Below are positions 34,801 through 42,922 of a stretch of 64,000 nt of DNA, one piece after another (the stretch's first letter is position 1; each line of letters opens with the position of its first letter). Source of the stretch: Endoryza foliicola (GTDB taxonomy: Bacteria > Bacteroidota > Bacteroidia > Chitinophagales > Chitinophagaceae); NCBI GenBank assembly GCA_965226965.1, contig OZ245715.1, positions 3,720,001 through 3,784,000 of the forward strand, read 5' to 3'. Below the pieces are notes generated by a model. The model made no database searches. It saw only the letters and a list, made by a program, of their open reading frames with translations, and had not been told where the DNA came from. A program made the position numbers and the translations under genes.

Positions 34801-37800
34801 TTAGAATGTTACGTTTACTCCGAACAAGAATTGTTTTTGGTTAGGGTAGTTACCATAGTCGATACCGAATGCAGTATCAGAACCTACGAACTCAGGATCC
34901 AAACCACTGTATTTAGTGATGGTGAACAAGTTCGCTGCTTGAGCATAGATACGGAACTTGTCGATACCGAGTTTTCCGATTGTTGACTTAGGTAAGGTAT
35001 AACCGAGGATCAAAGACTTCAGACGGAGGTAAGAACCATCTTCCATTAAAGAAGAGTTAGGTACTGCCTGGTTAGAGAAGTTTGAGCTGTTTTCAACGAT
35101 TGGTAAAGTACCACCTTTGTTAGTTGGGCTCCAAGCGTTGTAAAGAGCAGCTTTAGATTTTCCACCTTGGAAAGACGCATAGTAGTCAGTCCACCATCTT
35201 GTATAGTTGATCACATCTTTGCCTTGAACACCGTAGAAGAATGCACTTAAGTCGAATCCTTCGTATTGGAGGTTCAGGTTCAAACCATAAGTTAACTTAG
35301 GGTTAGGGTTACCGTAGTAAGTACGGTCGTTATCATCGATTTTGCCGTCACCATTTGTATCTTGGTATTTGTAGCGACCAGCTTTAGCATCTGTTTGAGT
35401 AGGAGATTTTGCAACGTCAGCAGCATCTTGGAAGATACCGATTACTTTGTAACCATAGAAAGCAGACACAGGGTGTCCAACTTGGTTACGAGCAAAATCA
35501 CCAATACGAGAACCACCAGAGCTAAAGAAAGACTCACCTTCAGCAATTGCAATGATTTCGTTTTTGTACTTGGTTGCAGTTAAAGTAACATCGTACTTCA
35601 GCTTTTTGTTCATTAAAGCACCGCGTTTTGTAACAGCGATATCGATACCGCTATTCTTCATACTACCGATGTTTACGAAAGGAGCTCCTGCAGTACCTTG
35701 AGTTGTTGCAACTGGAGACAAAGTGTATAACAAATCAAGTGTTTTCTTCTGATAAACGTCTAACACAACTTCCCATCCGCCGTTGAATACCGCGTCGAAA
35801 CCGATGTTAGATGATTCGTTTGTTTCCCATTTACCTTTAGGGTTACCGATTCTGAACTGTTGGAAACCTTGTAAAGCACTGTTACTAGTACCGCCGAGGT
35901 CATAGAAAGAAGAACCGAGACCACCACCGAAGGTAGAGAAGGCGTTGTTAGGATCGATATTTTGGTTACCCATTTGACCCCAACCACCACGAAGTTTCAA
36001 TTCGCTGATGAATTTCACGCTCTTCATGAAGTTTTCACGAGAGATTCTCCAACCAGCTGAGAATGAAGGGAACACACCGTAACGGTTGTCTTGACCGAAT
36101 ACTGAAGATCCGTCGCGACGAACAGTAGCACCGAACAAATATTTATCAGCGTAGTTGTAATCACCTTTTGCGAATACTGAGAAACGAGCGCGTTGAGCGT
36201 AAGGAGAACCGCTGTTGGTTTGTACACCAGAACCGGTGTTCAACGCGCGGTAGTTTGGATCATCTACGAAATAGCCTAAGCGTTTAGCGTAGATTGAACG
36301 ACCCCAATCTTCAATTGCTTCTGTACCAGCCAAAGCATTGATGCTGTGCTCGCCAAAAGTTTGTTTGTAAGATACTTGGTTTGTCCAGATCCAGCTTCTA
36401 TACATTTGAGAACCTTCGTTATAATCGTTGGTTGAGTTATTCTCAGCGTTCTCGTATGTTTTGAAGTTGTAGTACCAGTAGTTGTTGAGGTATTGTTCAC
36501 CACCGAAGCTTGTTCTCACTGTGAAGTGCTTAGCGATATCAGCTTCAGCATAAACGTTACCGAGGAATTTGTAATCGTTGTTACGGTTGTCTTTCGCACG
36601 AACGCGATAAGCAACAGGGTTCAACGCGTTACCTAAACCGGCACCTTTTTGACCAGCGAAGTTACCTGCGATATCATATACAGGAACGATTGGTTGGATA
36701 CGGTAAGAGAGAGAGATCTCGTTACCTTCAGATTGGTTACCGATTTTGATGTTGTTGCTATAAGACATTTGGAAGTTCTGACCGATTCTCACTTTATTCT
36801 TTACAGTGAATTCAGAGTTGAAACGAGCAGTATAACGCTTGTAGTAAGTAGTCATTACAGTACCTTTTTGGTCGAAATAGTTCAAACCAAAATAGATACG
36901 GCTGTTTTGACCACCACCTGTAACAGACAAGTTATGGTTGGTTAACGGTTGAGTGCTGAACACTTCATTGTACCAGTTAGTACCAGCTTTGTTTGCTTTG
37001 TGAATTAAGTAAGAACTGTTGGGATCATCCAAGTTCAAGAAATACTTGCTGGGATCAGCAGCAGGGTTTCCGTTCATAACACCGGTTAAAGAACCAGCGA
37101 GGATGTAATCAGGTAATACCGGAGTAGCACCGTTACCATACTGAGGGTGCTTAGGGTTACCGTTTGCTTCTACTTGACCAGAGTTTCTCAAAGCCAACCA
37201 AGTTAAATTCGCCATTTCTTGAGGATTCAACATGTCAAATCCTTTACCACGACCTTGCACGCCATAATATGCGTCGTAGCTTACTTTAACACCACCATTG
37301 GTGCGGCCTTTCTTAGTTGTAACGATGATTACACCGTTAGACGCTTTAGAACCGTAGATAGACGCCGCAGAGGCATCTTTCAACACCTGGATACTTTCGA
37401 TATCATTAGGGTTGATATCACCCAGGTTGTCGGTTTGTACTCCGTCAATTACATAAAGAGGGTTGTTGTTGTAGAATGAACCGAAACCACGGATACGAAC
37501 ACTAGCTCCATCGCCAGGTTGACCCGAAGAAGTTACAGTTACACCAGATGCACGACCTTGTAACTGTTGTTCAGCGCTTCCGCTTGGAACAGCAACCATG
37601 TCGGCAACTTTAACTACAGAAACTGAACCGGTAATGTCTTTCTTCGCTTGAGAAGAATAACCGGTTACTACCACGTCTGTTAACGTTGTAGATTTTTCTT
37701 TCAAAGCAATTTCCATAACGGCTTTGTTAGCTACTGAAACTTCTTGAGTCTCAAAACCAACGAAAGTCACTACTAAAACCGCATTTGAATTGGGAACTTG

Positions 37801-38001
37801 GATGGAGAAATTACCATCCGCATTTGTTTGGGTACCGGTAGTTGATCCTTTTACCGTTACCGTAGCCCCGAAGATGGGCGTTTTGTCTTTGTCACTAGTT
37901 ACCTTACCGGTAATAGTTTTCTGTTGTGCGAAAGTTACTGTGGCAAACATGAGCGCAATCGCAGTTAGCCACAACCTAACGACAGTTAGCTTTGAGGGCA
38001 T
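34801..38001 (-). CDS. SusC/RagA family TonB-linked outer membrane receptor
   Basis: 1066-residue TonB-dependent transporter. The signal peptide ends in MFATVTFAQ. An N-terminal carboxypeptidase-regulatory-like domain follows (about 25-110: ITGKVTSDKDKTPIFGATVT ... FVGFETQEV), then the plug with the SusC signature (TDVVVTGYSSQAKKDITGSV, VRIRGFGSFYNNNPLYVIDG, IQVLKDASAASIYGSKASNG). The 22-strand barrel runs to the terminal FGVNVTF. With SusD it imports an oligomeric nutrient using energy from TonB. Palindromes upstream are operator candidates. No adjacent sigma/anti-sigma or hybrid two-component regulator is visible. Barrel-domain insertions look ordinary. Confidence 0.97.
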   Translation of the reverse strand: MPSKLTVVRLWLTAIALMFATVTFAQQKTITGKVTSDKDKTPIFGATVTVKGSTTGTQTNADGNFSIQVPNSNAVLVVTFVGFETQEVSVANKAVMEIALKEKSTTLTDVVVTGYSSQAKKDITGSVSVVKVADMVAVPSGSAEQQLQGRASGVTVTSSGQPGDGASVRIRGFGSFYNNNPLYVIDGVQTDNLGDINPNDIESIQVLKDASAASIYGSKASNGVIIVTTKKGRTNGGVKVSYDAYYGVQGRGKGFDMLNPQEMANLTWLALRNSGQVEANGNPKHPQYGNGATPVLPDYILAGSLTGVMNGNPAADPSKYFLNLDDPNSSYLIHKANKAGTNWYNEVFSTQPLTNHNLSVTGGGQNSRIYFGLNYFDQKGTVMTTYYKRYTARFNSEFTVKNKVRIGQNFQMSYSNNIKIGNQSEGNEISLSYRIQPIVPVYDIAGNFAGQKGAGLGNALNPVAYRVRAKDNRNNDYKFLGNVYAEADIAKHFTVRTSFGGEQYLNNYWYYNFKTYENAENNSTNDYNEGSQMYRSWIWTNQVSYKQTFGEHSINALAGTEAIEDWGRSIYAKRLGYFVDDPNYRALNTGSGVQTNSGSPYAQRARFSVFAKGDYNYADKYLFGATVRRDGSSVFGQDNRYGVFPSFSAGWRISRENFMKSVKFISELKLRGGWGQMGNQNIDPNNAFSTFGGGLGSSFYDLGGTSNSALQGFQQFRIGNPKGKWETNESSNIGFDAVFNGGWEVVLDVYQKKTLDLLYTLSPVATTQGTAGAPFVNIGSMKNSGIDIAVTKRGALMNKKLKYDVTLTATKYKNEIIAIAEGESFFSSGGSRIGDFARNQVGHPVSAFYGYKVIGIFQDAADVAKSPTQTDAKAGRYKYQDTNGDGKIDDNDRTYYGNPNPKLTYGLNLNLQYEGFDLSAFFYGVQGKDVINYTRWWTDYYASFQGGKSKAALYNAWSPTNKGGTLPIVENSSNFSNQAVPNSSLMEDGSYLRLKSLILGYTLPKSTIGKLGIDKFRIYAQAANLFTITKYSGLDPEFVGSDTAFGIDYGNYPNQKQFLFGVNVTF

Positions 38002-38046
38002 AATGATTGAATTTTGATTAAGGTTGTGTGATATAAAAAATATGGC

Positions 38047-38072
38047 GTTTCAAATTAACACTATTTTGAAAC
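38047..38072. promoter_or_regulatory. Operator-like inverted repeat upstream of susC
   Basis: GTTTCAAA (38047-38054) and TTTGAAAC (38065-38072) are perfect inverted arms around a 10-nt spacer, 45 nt upstream of the susC start codon. The position fits a regulator site. No regulator is identified. Confidence 0.4.
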
Positions 38073-38218
38073 CTGAATCAAAAAAAATTAAGATTTTGTT
38101 AAGATTTTTTTTGACTCATTTTCTTGGCAATCGTCAGATGAAAAATCACACCCCGTCACAACTCAATACCCTATTGACTTTCATCGTCTTGTACTCAAAT
38201 TTTCACTAACAGTTAGTT

Positions 38219-38233
38219 GTGTAAAATTTACAC
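38219..38233. promoter_or_regulatory. 15-bp perfect palindrome in the susC/grpE divergent gap
   Basis: GTGTAAAATTTACAC, symmetrical about one central base, lies between the divergent susC and grpE genes (gap 38002-38461). It is an operator candidate only. The rest of the gap is AT-rich, with no ORF or RNA recognised. Confidence 0.3.
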
Positions 38234-38393
38234 ATTACTGATCTCGCTACCATGGTAAAGAGTTAACAATTTGCAAATATGCTGCATCGATTTTGCAATT
38301 TTTTTTTCAGCACCCTTTCCCCTCACTTTTTACCCCCCTTTTTGTTTTGCCACTTAAGTTATAAAAGGCTGCCTTTTTGACTGAAAAATTCCA

Positions 38394-38422
38394 TTGGCAA
38401 GTAAATTGTCTTCTTACCTTCG
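38394..38422 (+). promoter_or_regulatory. Candidate promoter of grpE-dnaJ
   Basis: CATTG (TTG 38394-38396), 18-nt spacer, TACCTTCG (38415-38422; one mismatch from TAnnTTTG). The 5' leader would be about 33-39 nt. No CIRCE-type inverted repeat was seen. Confidence 0.5.
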
Positions 38423-38461
38423 CACCTATTTTTAGCAAAACGAAGACAAAAAATCAGTGAT

Positions 38462-39007
38462 ATGAGCACGCAGCAAGACGAAATGACTCCGATGGACATT
38501 AATACCGATGAAAACATGAGTGGAACCAGCCATCTGAATGACCCGGTAGCCGATGAATCGGAAATCGAAAAATTGAAAGATGAAGTTAACTCTCTGAAAG
38601 ACAAATATTTAAGACAGGTAGCGGAATTCGATAATTTTCGCAAAAGAACCGCAAAAGAACGTTTAGACCTGATCCAAACAGCCGGTAAAGACGTTGTAGT
38701 ATCACTTTTGGAAGTTTTGGATGATTGCGACAGAGCCGAAAAACAATTGCAATCGAGTACCGATTTAACTCAAATTAAAGAGGGTATCCAGTTGGTATTT
38801 CAAAAGCTTCGTAACACCATGCAAGCCAAGGGTGTAAAGGCTATGGAAACGGTTGGAACCGAATTCAATGCAGACATTCATGAAGCGATCACTGAAATTC
38901 CTGCTCCTACCGAAGAAATGAAGGGTAAGGTGATTGATCAGGTAGAAAAAGGGTATTATATGAATGACAAGATCATTCGATTTGCAAAAGTGATTGTTGG
39001 TAAATAA
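38462..39007 (+). CDS. grpE: GrpE nucleotide exchange factor
   Basis: 181-residue co-chaperone that releases ADP from DnaK. An acidic N-terminus leads to the long dimerisation helix (IEKLKDEVNSLKDKYLRQVA, EFDNFRKRTAKER). The beta-domain follows, with the family motif around LRNTMQAKGVKAMETVGTEF, then NADIHEAI and KVIDQVEKGYYMNDKIIRFA, then KVIVGK. Length and motifs are normal. It is followed 30 nt later by dnaJ; dnaK is not in the window. Confidence 0.97.
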   Translation: MSTQQDEMTPMDINTDENMSGTSHLNDPVADESEIEKLKDEVNSLKDKYLRQVAEFDNFRKRTAKERLDLIQTAGKDVVVSLLEVLDDCDRAEKQLQSSTDLTQIKEGIQLVFQKLRNTMQAKGVKAMETVGTEFNADIHEAITEIPAPTEEMKGKVIDQVEKGYYMNDKIIRFAKVIVGK

Positions 39008-39037
39008 GAATCAAAGGCACAATAATATTAGGACCGT

Positions 39038-40207
39038 ATGTCAACAAAAAGAGATTATTACGAGGTATTAGGAGTAAGCAAAGGCGCTAGCACAGATGAA
39101 ATTAAGAAAGCCTACCGTAAGGTAGCGATGCAATACCACCCCGATAGAAATCCGGGTGATAAAGCAGCCGAGGAGAAGTTCAAAGAAGCTGCCGAGGCTT
39201 ACGAGGTATTGAGTGACGCTGATAAGAAAGCGCAATACGATCGATATGGACATGCCGGAATGGGAAATAGCGGACGTGGTGGATTTGGCGGTGGTAGTGG
39301 TAATATGGACGATATCTTCAGCCAATTTGGTGACATATTTGGGGATGATATTTTTGGAAGCTTTTTTGGTGGTGGTCAAAGAGGCGGTGGTGGCCGTGGT
39401 CAGCGAGCCAGAGGTGTGAAAGGAAGCAACCTACGTGTAAAGCTGAAATTGACCTATGAAGAAATTGCAAAAGGCGTAACCAAGCAAATCAAGGTTAAAA
39501 AATACGTTCCTTGTACTACTTGTAGTGGTAGTGGAGCGAAGGATAAAGGTAGTGTACAAACCTGTTCAACTTGTGGTGGCAGTGGTCAAGTGCGTAAAGT
39601 GAGCAATACCTTTTTAGGTCAAATGCAAACCGTAACTACTTGTCCAACTTGTAACGGAGAAGGAACTACCATTACTGCAAAATGTGGAAGTTGTAAAGGG
39701 GAAGGCAGAGTGTATGGTGAGGAAACAGTGAGCATTGATATTCCGGCAGGTGTTCAAGAGGGCATGCAATTGAGTGTGAACGGAAAGGGCAATGCAGGAG
39801 AAAGAGGCGGTTCGAACGGAGATTTGATTATCTTAATTGAAGAAGAAGCACATAAGGAATTGCACCGTGATGGATTGAATGTAGTGTTTGAATTGCATGT
39901 GAGTTTTACTGATTTAGTGTTTGGTACTCAAGTAGAGGTTCCAACAATTGATGGAAGAGCTAAAATTAAAATTCCTGCAGGAACGCAAAGTGGTAAGATC
40001 TTCCGTTTGAAAGGAAAAGGGTTCCCTGCAATTAACTCCTATGAAAAAGGGGATCAGTTGATTTATGTGAGCGTGTGGACTCCACAACAGGTAAGTTCAG
40101 ACGAAAAGACGATGTTGGAGAAATTGGCGAAGTCAGAGAATTTTCAACCGAAACCTGATAAATCGGAGAAGAGCTTTTTTGATAAGGTGAGGGAGATGTT
40201 TAGTTAG
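39038..40207 (+). CDS. dnaJ: Chaperone protein DnaJ
   Basis: 389-residue Hsp40. The J domain (1-70) has the HPD motif in MQYHPDRNPGDK. A Gly/Phe-rich linker (about 75-130) follows, then the zinc-finger region with four CxxCxGxG-type repeats (CTTCSGSG, CSTCGGSG, CPTCNGEG, CGSCKGEG; about 160-235). Two C-terminal substrate-binding domains follow (GDLIILIEEEAHKELHRDG, DLVFGTQVEVPTIDGRAKIK). It is a full-length type I DnaJ. The final codons (MFS then TAG) run directly into a GTAGGCTTTAGG repeat tract with no terminator visible. Confidence 0.98.
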   Translation: MSTKRDYYEVLGVSKGASTDEIKKAYRKVAMQYHPDRNPGDKAAEEKFKEAAEAYEVLSDADKKAQYDRYGHAGMGNSGRGGFGGGSGNMDDIFSQFGDIFGDDIFGSFFGGGQRGGGGRGQRARGVKGSNLRVKLKLTYEEIAKGVTKQIKVKKYVPCTTCSGSGAKDKGSVQTCSTCGGSGQVRKVSNTFLGQMQTVTTCPTCNGEGTTITAKCGSCKGEGRVYGEETVSIDIPAGVQEGMQLSVNGKGNAGERGGSNGDLIILIEEEAHKELHRDGLNVVFELHVSFTDLVFGTQVEVPTIDGRAKIKIPAGTQSGKIFRLKGKGFPAINSYEKGDQLIYVSVWTPQQVSSDEKTMLEKLAKSENFQPKPDKSEKSFFDKVREMFS

Positions 40208-40585
40208 GGGGTAGGCTTTAGGTGTTAGGCTTTAGGTGTTAGGCTTTAGGTTTTTTTGACCACAGATAGCTCAGATTTTTATGGATTAACACAGATTAGC
40301 CTTCTAATTCTAATCAACCTGACTGCCGGCTCAATTGTTGCCTGACTAGTTTATTTTATTCAGTTTTTTACCGCGGCGGCGCGGCGATCCTTCGACAAGC
40401 TCAGGACAAGTTCGCAGCGGTAACGCAGCGCTGACAGTCTATCTGTATTTCCTCGTTCCTCGTTCCTCGTTTCCTCTTATCCTCGCTCCTGTGCTCTGGC
40501 TGTTTCATTATTAATTATTAATTATTAATTACCCTGGCTGTTTCATTGTTAATTATTAATTCTTAATTATTAATTAGCTCCCGCT
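40208..40585. repeat. Composite intergenic repeat, copy 3 (forward, all modules)
   Basis: Gene-free gap between convergent dnaJ and the VWA gene. In order: GGCTTTAGGTGTTAGGC tract (40209-40250); TTTTTTGACCACAGATAGC with repeated AGATT (40251-40300); TCTAATCAACCTGACTGCCGGC; CCGCGGCGGCGCGGCG tract (40371-40387), interrupted by the palindrome CCTTCGACAAGCTCAGG (40390-40406), then more GCAGCG; TCCTCGTTCCTCG tract (40451-40490); and AT-rich modules each preceded by GGCTGTTTCATT (40497-40585). The last one supplies the stop of the VWA gene. Confidence 0.85.
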
Positions 40586-42333
40586 TTTCTCTTTCTCTGG
40601 CGCAAATAAATCTTCCTTGCTTTTTCTACAATTTGAAGGAATTCTTTTTGAAGGCTGTTGTTGGGATCGATGGATTTGTTGCAGGAATCGATTACTTGCG
40701 ACCAAGTGATTTTCTTAGCATATTCCGATTCTTTGAGCATCGCAGTGAACATGCTTAGGGAAGTAGCAAATCGGTAAGATTGAGGCAGTTCTGAATAAGG
40801 AGTATACACTAACGGAACTACGTATCCGCTACATCGAATGATTGAATCGCCGGGGTTTTTATAAGATATGGAAACAGACCCGAGGTATTGTTTATCTCGA
40901 GCAGTAATGGTTTGTATATCGTCTGTTGTTTTCAATTCAATAAGTGCCATCAAAGAATGCCCTGATCCTACTTCTCCCCCTTCAATTTGACTCAACGAAT
41001 CGGCCAGCGCGCGGGTTTTATTGTCGTATCCAATTAATCGATAGTCTTGAACCCACTTACTATTGAAAGCAATATTTAAGTAAGCATCATCGGCTACTGT
41101 ATAGAGGGTTTGAGTCAATTCTTTTACCAATACTTTTTCAGCTTCCGCTTCATTATCGAGGTAGGCAAAATTTCCATTTCCCTTTTTAGCTAGCACTTCT
41201 AATTTTGAATCTTTATAATTTCCCATTCCAACGCCCAAACAAGTAAGATAGATACCGAGTTGTTGGTGTTGAGTGATGAGTTTATCGAGTTCGTCTTCTG
41301 TAGATTGGCCAACATTGAAATCGCCGTCTGTTGCTAAAATAACGCGGTTGTTTCCGCCTTTGATAAAGGTATTTTTTGCCAGTTGATAGGCTGTTCGAAT
41401 ACCCGACTCTCCGGGTGTAGAACCCACCGGAAAGAGTCCTTCAATGGATCTGCGAATACTGTCCTTTTCTTTGCCACTTATTGGTGGCAGCCACACGCCT
41501 ACTGCGCTTCCATATACCACAATAGAAACAGTGTCTTTATCGCGAAGATTGTTAACTAGTAATTTGAACGCCGATTTTAATAGGGGTAGTCGATTGGGTA
41601 GATCCATCGATCCCGACACATCAATTAAAAACACCAAGTTACTAGGAGGTATTTTTTCCGGTTCCAATTTGCGTGCATCCACTTTGAGCAACAGCAATTT
41701 GCTTTGATCGTTCCAAGGGCAATCGGTTACTACCGATTCGTATCCAAACACACTGTCTTTGGGTGGCGCTTTGTAATCGAAATCAAAATAATTCAAGACC
41801 TCTTCTGTGCGCACGGCATCGGGAGGGATCATGGTATTCATGTTGAGAAAGCGTCGAATATTGCTGTAAGAGGCTTTGTCGGTATGAATGGCGAAACCTG
41901 ACTCCGGATAGGTAGACGCAGGGATGAATTCGTTTTCTATGAGTGAGCTATAGGTTTCTCCACCTACCACCCAGCCTTTACGATCTTGCGGACGAAAGTT
42001 TTTGGTAACCGAAACCAATCGAGCGCGGGTAGCGTTTGCCGCCGCTTGAAGCTGTTTTAGCTTCAACACCTGGTAAACTCCATTGGTTAACACAAAAACC
42101 TTAGGTTGGTATCCTTCTTGACTTACCGTGACGCTATCTACTTGTCGGGAAGAAACAATTCCAAAAGAACCATCACTTCCACTTGAGTATAAAAAGCCTG
42201 TGGAGTGTAAAATAATACGTGCATTCGTGATCAGGCTGCCTTTCTCGTCTTGCACCTCTCCACGCAAATAATACTGGGCTTGTACTGAAAAGTACAAGAA
42301 ACAGGAAGCAAATATGACAAGCGTGGTTTTCAA
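40570..42333 (-). CDS. Exported VWA-domain protein, YfbK-like
   Basis: 587 residues with a signal peptide (MKTTLVIFASCFLYFSVQAQ). Residues about 22-95 form a carboxypeptidase-regulatory-like beta-sandwich (LRGEVQDEKGSLITNARIIL). A YfbK-type N-terminal domain follows (AIHTDKASYSNIRRFLNMNT, EEVLNYFDFDY), then a von Willebrand A domain with the metal site DVSGSMDLP near residue 240 and ATDGDFNVG. The C-terminus resembles DUF3520 (AYLNIAFNSKWVQDYRLIGY). It probably mediates metal-dependent protein binding in the envelope. It begins 51 nt after hpt. Its last Asn codon and TAA stop fall within the AT-rich repeat. Confidence 0.88.
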   Translation of the reverse strand: MKTTLVIFASCFLYFSVQAQYYLRGEVQDEKGSLITNARIILHSTGFLYSSGSDGSFGIVSSRQVDSVTVSQEGYQPKVFVLTNGVYQVLKLKQLQAAANATRARLVSVTKNFRPQDRKGWVVGGETYSSLIENEFIPASTYPESGFAIHTDKASYSNIRRFLNMNTMIPPDAVRTEEVLNYFDFDYKAPPKDSVFGYESVVTDCPWNDQSKLLLLKVDARKLEPEKIPPSNLVFLIDVSGSMDLPNRLPLLKSAFKLLVNNLRDKDTVSIVVYGSAVGVWLPPISGKEKDSIRRSIEGLFPVGSTPGESGIRTAYQLAKNTFIKGGNNRVILATDGDFNVGQSTEDELDKLITQHQQLGIYLTCLGVGMGNYKDSKLEVLAKKGNGNFAYLDNEAEAEKVLVKELTQTLYTVADDAYLNIAFNSKWVQDYRLIGYDNKTRALADSLSQIEGGEVGSGHSLMALIELKTTDDIQTITARDKQYLGSVSISYKNPGDSIIRCSGYVVPLVYTPYSELPQSYRFATSLSMFTAMLKESEYAKKITWSQVIDSCNKSIDPNNSLQKEFLQIVEKARKIYLRQRKRKAGAN

Positions 42334-42384
42334 ATGGACTGATATTATTGGACTACGATCGAAACAACTTACCTAAGGTACACC

Positions 42385-42918
42385 TTATTCTGCCAATCGG
42401 TAGATCTCGCGAATGTTTCTCCCCAATCCGTCGTAATCGAGGCCATAGCCCACTACAAATTTATTAGGAATGGAGAATCCGAGATAACTAATGGTAATAG
42501 GATATACAGTAGCTTCCGGTTTGTGTAAAAGTGAAACGATTTTTACAGATGCCGGTTGCTGGTGTTGAATTTGAGGAAGGAACTCGCTGAGGGTTTTACC
42601 GGTATCAACAATGTCTTCGATGATTACAATATCACGGCCAATGATGTCCATATCAAGACCAATAGCTGTGATCACATGTCCGGTTGATTTGGTTCCTTTG
42701 TACGAGGCTAATTTGATGAAACAGATTTCTGCATCGATGTTCAGTTCTTTGAACAAGTCGGAGGCAAACATGAAAGAGCCGTTCAAGATAGCGATGAAAA
42801 GGGGCTTTTTATCTTTGTAGTCTTTGCTTAAATCAGCAGCGATCTCTTTGATTCGTTTGCTGATCATGTCAGCAGTTAAATATGGTTCGAACTCTTTGTC
42901 GTGTACACGAATTTTCAT
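42385..42918 (-). CDS. hpt: Hypoxanthine phosphoribosyltransferase
   Basis: 177-residue purine salvage enzyme converting hypoxanthine or guanine with PRPP to IMP or GMP. The PRPP-binding loop is VIIEDIVDTGKT near residues 98-109. The N-terminal IAILNGSFMFASDL loop and C-terminal VVGYGLDYDGLGRNIREIYR match HPRT of bacteria. Normal length. It lies 4 nt downstream of the glucosaminidase gene, in a run with an O-methyltransferase. Confidence 0.96.
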   Translation of the reverse strand: MKIRVHDKEFEPYLTADMISKRIKEIAADLSKDYKDKKPLFIAILNGSFMFASDLFKELNIDAEICFIKLASYKGTKSTGHVITAIGLDMDIIGRDIVIIEDIVDTGKTLSEFLPQIQHQQPASVKIVSLLHKPEATVYPITISYLGFSIPNKFVVGYGLDYDGLGRNIREIYRLAE

Positions 42919-42922
42919 GCGA

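Noticed and set aside
40208..40250. TTAGGC tract resembling eukaryotic telomeric repeats.
   Set aside because: It is short, degenerate and internal to the chromosome beside stop codons. Similarity to telomere units is coincidental.
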